From Rickettsiales bacterium (GTDB lineage: Bacteria > Pseudomonadota > Alphaproteobacteria > Rickettsiales > UBA1997), in NCBI GenBank assembly GCA_031255235.1, contig JAIRSX010000132.1, positions 1 through 8,623 of the forward strand: DNA of 8,623 nucleotides, read 5' to 3'. Position 1 is the stretch's first letter. Each line of letters opens with the position of its first letter. Shown piece after piece: positions 6,758 to 8,623 of the stretch. A program made the translations under genes and the position numbers. The notes beneath the pieces were generated by a model. It saw only the letters and a list, made by a program, of their open reading frames with translations. It was not told where the DNA came from and made no database searches.

Positions 6758-7762
6758 GTGAAGATTTTTTTTGCAAAAGCATTTTTCACACAGGATATTG
6801 AATTTAACTTTAAAAAGATAGTTAGTATCTACAAGGAAAGTTTAGAAAAAGACTGTAACTTGTTGGTATTTGGTGAGTTATCATTGTCCGGTCTACCCTG
6901 TTGTCATCTTTTAGAGGAACAGATAAAACTTAATAATACATATTTAGAAAGGATTGCCGATTTGACTAAAGGGCAAAAAACACGGGTTTTGCTTGGCTGT
7001 TTGCAGTTTATAGAATCCACTACTGAAAATGGTATTATAAGACCTTCGCAACTCTTGAATACAATGGCGCTCATTGCTGACGGTTATGTGGAACAGACAA
7101 CAAATAAAACTACAATACAAAAGAGCAACCCGTTTAATGAATACACCTTCTTCGATAAAGGTATCGTTTTAAAGGACATAAAATATGATGTAGATACTTA
7201 TAATATTTTGATGAGCGATGACATTTTGGAGACAAAAAATATTCTTTTTTTAAAGGAGCGAGATAGCGAATTTATAATTTGTCTTGACAATGCATTGGAG
7301 CCACCACTGAAGCAATTGGAAAAAATTTCAAAATGGAGCAGAAAAGGAATCATTTACATGAATTCTTTTAGATATCACGATGAGAAAAAAATTAAGGGGG
7401 AGTTTTTCCTTTTTAATGGGAATGGAGAAAACATTTATCGAAATGTCTCAGTAGCAGAGGATATTATAAATCTTGATGTTTCTTATATGAAAGGAATAAG
7501 CGATATTGATGTTTTATCATCCCTTAAGGATAATGATGAATTTGTAAATATTGTGGCAAGAAACACTCATAACAAAGTAATTTATGAGACAAATAAAAAA
7601 ATTGAAGTAGCGAAAAATGTTGTCTTAGTGAATTTTGAACAAAAGATTGACGGTATCGTATATATCAATCCTGTCGAATATGTAAAAGTAAGAGTCACAC
7701 AGGATGTTAAAAAACTTATTTTGGAAAAAATATATGGAGAAAACATCTTGGTGTTAAATTGA
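6758..7762 (+). CDS. NadE glutaminase-domain-like protein, probable catalytic Cys lost, no synthetase domain
   Basis: This 334-residue protein resembles the N-terminal nitrilase-fold glutaminase half of glutamine-dependent NAD synthetase. The catalytic Glu is kept in FGELSLSGLP (E40; family PEL.L.GYP). The catalytic Lys is kept in NKTTI (K117), and the 19 residues that follow line up without gaps to K..LPNYGVFDE.RYF..G. The usual VLICED then falls on ILMSDDI, placing Ser153 (codon AGC, 7214-7216) where the catalytic Cys should be. Further on, FIICLDNALEPP fits the place of LLLVLNASPYH, and IYMNSF fits VVYVN. No ATP-pyrophosphatase domain (SGGIDS) follows. The C-terminal part (about 245-334) matches nothing I know. 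It starts with GTG, 2 nt after the BI-1 stop, with AGAAGAG nearby as a weak Shine-Dalgarno sequence. It may be a decaying nadE, a pseudoenzyme, or another carbon-nitrogen hydrolase relative. The intact 334-codon frame argues that the protein is made. Confidence 0.72.
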   Translation: MKIFFAKAFFTQDIEFNFKKIVSIYKESLEKDCNLLVFGELSLSGLPCCHLLEEQIKLNNTYLERIADLTKGQKTRVLLGCLQFIESTTENGIIRPSQLLNTMALIADGYVEQTTNKTTIQKSNPFNEYTFFDKGIVLKDIKYDVDTYNILMSDDILETKNILFLKERDSEFIICLDNALEPPLKQLEKISKWSRKGIIYMNSFRYHDEKKIKGEFFLFNGNGENIYRNVSVAEDIINLDVSYMKGISDIDVLSSLKDNDEFVNIVARNTHNKVIYETNKKIEVAKNVVLVNFEQKIDGIVYINPVEYVKVRVTQDVKKLILEKIYGENILVLN

Positions 7763-7788
7763 CATACATCATTAATATTAAACATATT
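7759..7788 (+). promoter_or_regulatory. Alternative upstream promoter for the flavodoxin gene
   Basis: A perfect TTGACA (7759-7764), overlapping the stop of the preceding gene, is followed after 18 nt by CATATT (7783-7788), which matches four of six -10 positions. Use of this promoter would give a leader of about 53 nt. Confidence 0.3.
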
Positions 7789-7810
7789 TGGCAGAATATT
7801 TTTTATAAAA

Positions 7811-7837
7811 TTGACAATGTTGGGTTGGCTTTATAAT
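7811..7837 (+). promoter_or_regulatory. Consensus-box promoter directly before the flavodoxin gene
   Basis: Perfect TTGACA (7811-7816) and perfect TATAAT (7832-7837) are separated by a short 15-nt spacer. The start of transcription would fall around 7844, only a few bases before the ATG at 7848, so the message would be leaderless or nearly so. No Shine-Dalgarno sequence is present, which is consistent with this. Confidence 0.5.
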
Positions 7838-7847
7838 ATATTAATAA

Positions 7848-8384
7848 ATGATGAAAAAAATACTATTATTAATCTTTGCACTATGTATCTCAGTGGCAGA
7901 GGCAAAACTCACTTTAGAAAACAAAAAAATTCTTACTGTTTATTATTCTCTAACTGGAAGCACTAAAAGTGGAGCAATTACTGTTCAAAAAGAAGTCGGT
8001 GGCGATATTTTTGAATTGATACAAGAAACACCATACCCGGCTAATTATCAAGAGGCGGTAAGAGTATCAAGAAACGACGTTGAAACAGATTTCAAACCAA
8101 CCCTTAAGGGTAATCCAAAAAATATTGCACAATATGATATAATATTTTTAGGTTCTCCAATATGGTTTGGTCAAGTTGCTCCTGCAGTTAAAACATTTTT
8201 AAGTGAAAATGATTTATCTGGAAAGACTATCATTCCTTTTGTGAGTCATGGTGGTGGTGGCAAATCCAAAAGCGAAGATATAATCAAAAGACTTGCTCCT
8301 AAATCAAATGTTTTAAGTGTAAAACAATTCAGAGGTAAAGCAACAGAAAACGAAATCAAAGAATGGATAAAGGATTATAAATAA
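7848..8384 (+). CDS. Flavodoxin-like protein with signal peptide
   Basis: The 178-residue product begins MMKKILLLIFALCISVAEAK, a short basic start, a hydrophobic core and AEA before Lys20: a good type I signal peptide predicting periplasmic export. The mature part (about 27-178) is a flavodoxin fold. KILTVYYSLTGSTKSGA has the S/T-x-T-G-x-T phosphate-binding loop (S34 to T39). PYPANY (62-67), YDIIFLGSPIWFGQVAPAVKTFL (about 96-118) and the glycine loop SHGGGG (133-138) are FMN-site segments of the flavodoxin/NAD(P)H-quinone-oxidoreductase-like group. The lipobox test fails around C13 because Leu precedes it, so it is not a likely lipoprotein. FMN is usually bound in the cytoplasm, which makes export unusual. 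Met2 is an alternative start and makes little difference. The gene has its own promoter and stands alone between the NadE-like gene and the rearranged right end. The electron partner is unknown. Confidence 0.87.
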   Translation: MMKKILLLIFALCISVAEAKLTLENKKILTVYYSLTGSTKSGAITVQKEVGGDIFELIQETPYPANYQEAVRVSRNDVETDFKPTLKGNPKNIAQYDIIFLGSPIWFGQVAPAVKTFLSENDLSGKTIIPFVSHGGGGKSKSEDIIKRLAPKSNVLSVKQFRGKATENEIKEWIKDYK

Positions 8385-8390
8385 ATCTAC

Positions 8391-8504
8391 TTAAAATATC
8401 CAACCCCCTCCCACCGTAAATAAGCTACCTATGTAATTGCCTTTAATCTCAGTTGTGTATGTTATAGAGAGAGATATGTCTTTTAAGAAGTTAACACCAA
8501 CTCC
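8391..8504 (-). pseudogene. C-terminal remnant of an outer-membrane beta-barrel protein
   Basis: I translated this minus-strand stretch by hand. The last 37 codons before TAA (8391-8393) begin GVGVNFLKDISLSITYT and end FTVGGGWIF. They have the alternating pattern of the last strands of small outer-membrane barrels: a glycine-rich strand, a short N/K/D turn, a strand of Ser/Thr and aromatics, and a final strand ending in Phe, the usual Bam-recognition residue. Upstream of about 8504 the frame runs into sequence that makes sense only as a transposase on the other strand. An in-frame TGA (8607-8609) then closes it, with no good start between. So this looks like a barrel gene cut off by rearrangement. 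The stretch is short, and the identification rests on pattern alone. Confidence 0.42.
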
Positions 8505-8505
8505 A

Positions 8506-8623
8506 ATAAACAAGAAAACAAAAGAAATAATCTGTACTGATTTTACAAATGGTAAAACCCATGACTTTAAATTATTTAAAGATAGTAAGATACCCTTTTT
8601 AAATACTCAAACAATTATAGTTG
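8506..8623 (+). mobile_element. IS5-family transposase fragment, 5'-truncated, runs off the window
   Basis: Hand translation from 8506 gives INKKTKEIICTDF, then TNGKTHDFKLFKDSK, then a stretch ending in TIIV at the window edge. This closely matches what I remember of the central part of IS5-type DDE transposases in Wolbachia, Rickettsia and other intracellular bacteria: the strand after the first catalytic Asp, the NGKxHDFxLFK segment, and the strand leading to the second Asp (DxGYQG), which would come just beyond the window. The expected upstream part with the first Asp is missing. An in-frame ATG at 8476 adds ten codons that do not look like transposase, and TAA at 8434-8436 closes the frame. 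The fragment therefore begins mid-gene and cannot be active as it stands. No terminal inverted repeat is visible at the junction. Confidence 0.72.

Noticed and set aside
7280..7282. Cys175 of the NadE-like protein as the catalytic cysteine
   Set aside because: Using it would need an extra 20 or so residues before it and a loss of about 35 after it. The alignment that puts Ser153 at the site needs few gaps and also places the NASP-like and YVN-like strands correctly.
7582..7785. Minus-strand reading frame over the end of the NadE-like gene
   Set aside because: Antisense to an intact frame; the hydrophobic, Phe/Thr-rich translation is what AT-rich antisense gives.
8391..8606. A single 71-residue minus-strand gene covering the whole right end
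   Set aside because: It has no ATG/GTG start at a sensible place, and the part above about 8505 is better explained as the antisense of a transposase.
1..8623. CRISPR array, tRNA or rRNA genes, toxin-antitoxin or defence system
   Set aside because: No regularly spaced repeats, no cloverleaf-like or rRNA sequence and no recognisable defence genes were seen on either strand.

Overview
The window is AT-rich (about two thirds A+T by eye). It reads as a compact stretch of chromosome from a low-GC alphaproteobacterium, probably a host-associated or intracellular lineage of the Rickettsiales/Holosporales kind. The evidence is alphaproteobacterial-looking S1, SSB, CysRS and Bax-inhibitor-1 proteins, short intergenic gaps, a shortened NadE-like protein, and an IS5-type transposase fragment of the sort common in such genomes. 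The placement is inferred from remembered sequence style, not from a search.

Layout. On the minus strand from 1463 down to the left edge lie an alpha/beta hydrolase, a small membrane protein with a MerT/MerC-like CCxLP motif (4-nt overlap with the hydrolase), and the N-terminal 130 residues of thymidylate kinase (tmk), cut by the window edge. Back-to-back promoters then diverge to ribosomal protein S1 (rpsA, plus strand, full length, six S1 domains), whose leader contains a perfect 11-bp inverted repeat. A strong, probably bidirectional hairpin terminator separates rpsA from the convergent minus-strand group: a short CDF-like cation transporter, ssb and cysS. ssb and cysS overlap by one base (TAATG).

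On the plus strand, a near-consensus promoter drives a Bax-inhibitor-1/YccA channel-like protein and, 2 nt behind it, a protein resembling only the glutaminase half of NAD synthetase. In that protein the catalytic cysteine appears to be serine. Next comes a flavodoxin-like protein with a signal peptide, behind consensus promoter boxes that sit almost on top of its start codon. At the right edge, the last strand or strands of an outer-membrane beta-barrel gene (minus strand) abut a 5'-truncated IS5-family transposase fragment (plus strand), so this end looks rearranged.

Most of the genes are core housekeeping: dTTP synthesis, translation and DNA maintenance. The unusual parts are the degenerate NadE-like protein, the exported flavodoxin, the two small cysteine-bearing membrane proteins, the S1 leader structure and the barrel/IS junction. 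I see no CRISPR array, no RNA gene and no obvious new defence or mobile system.
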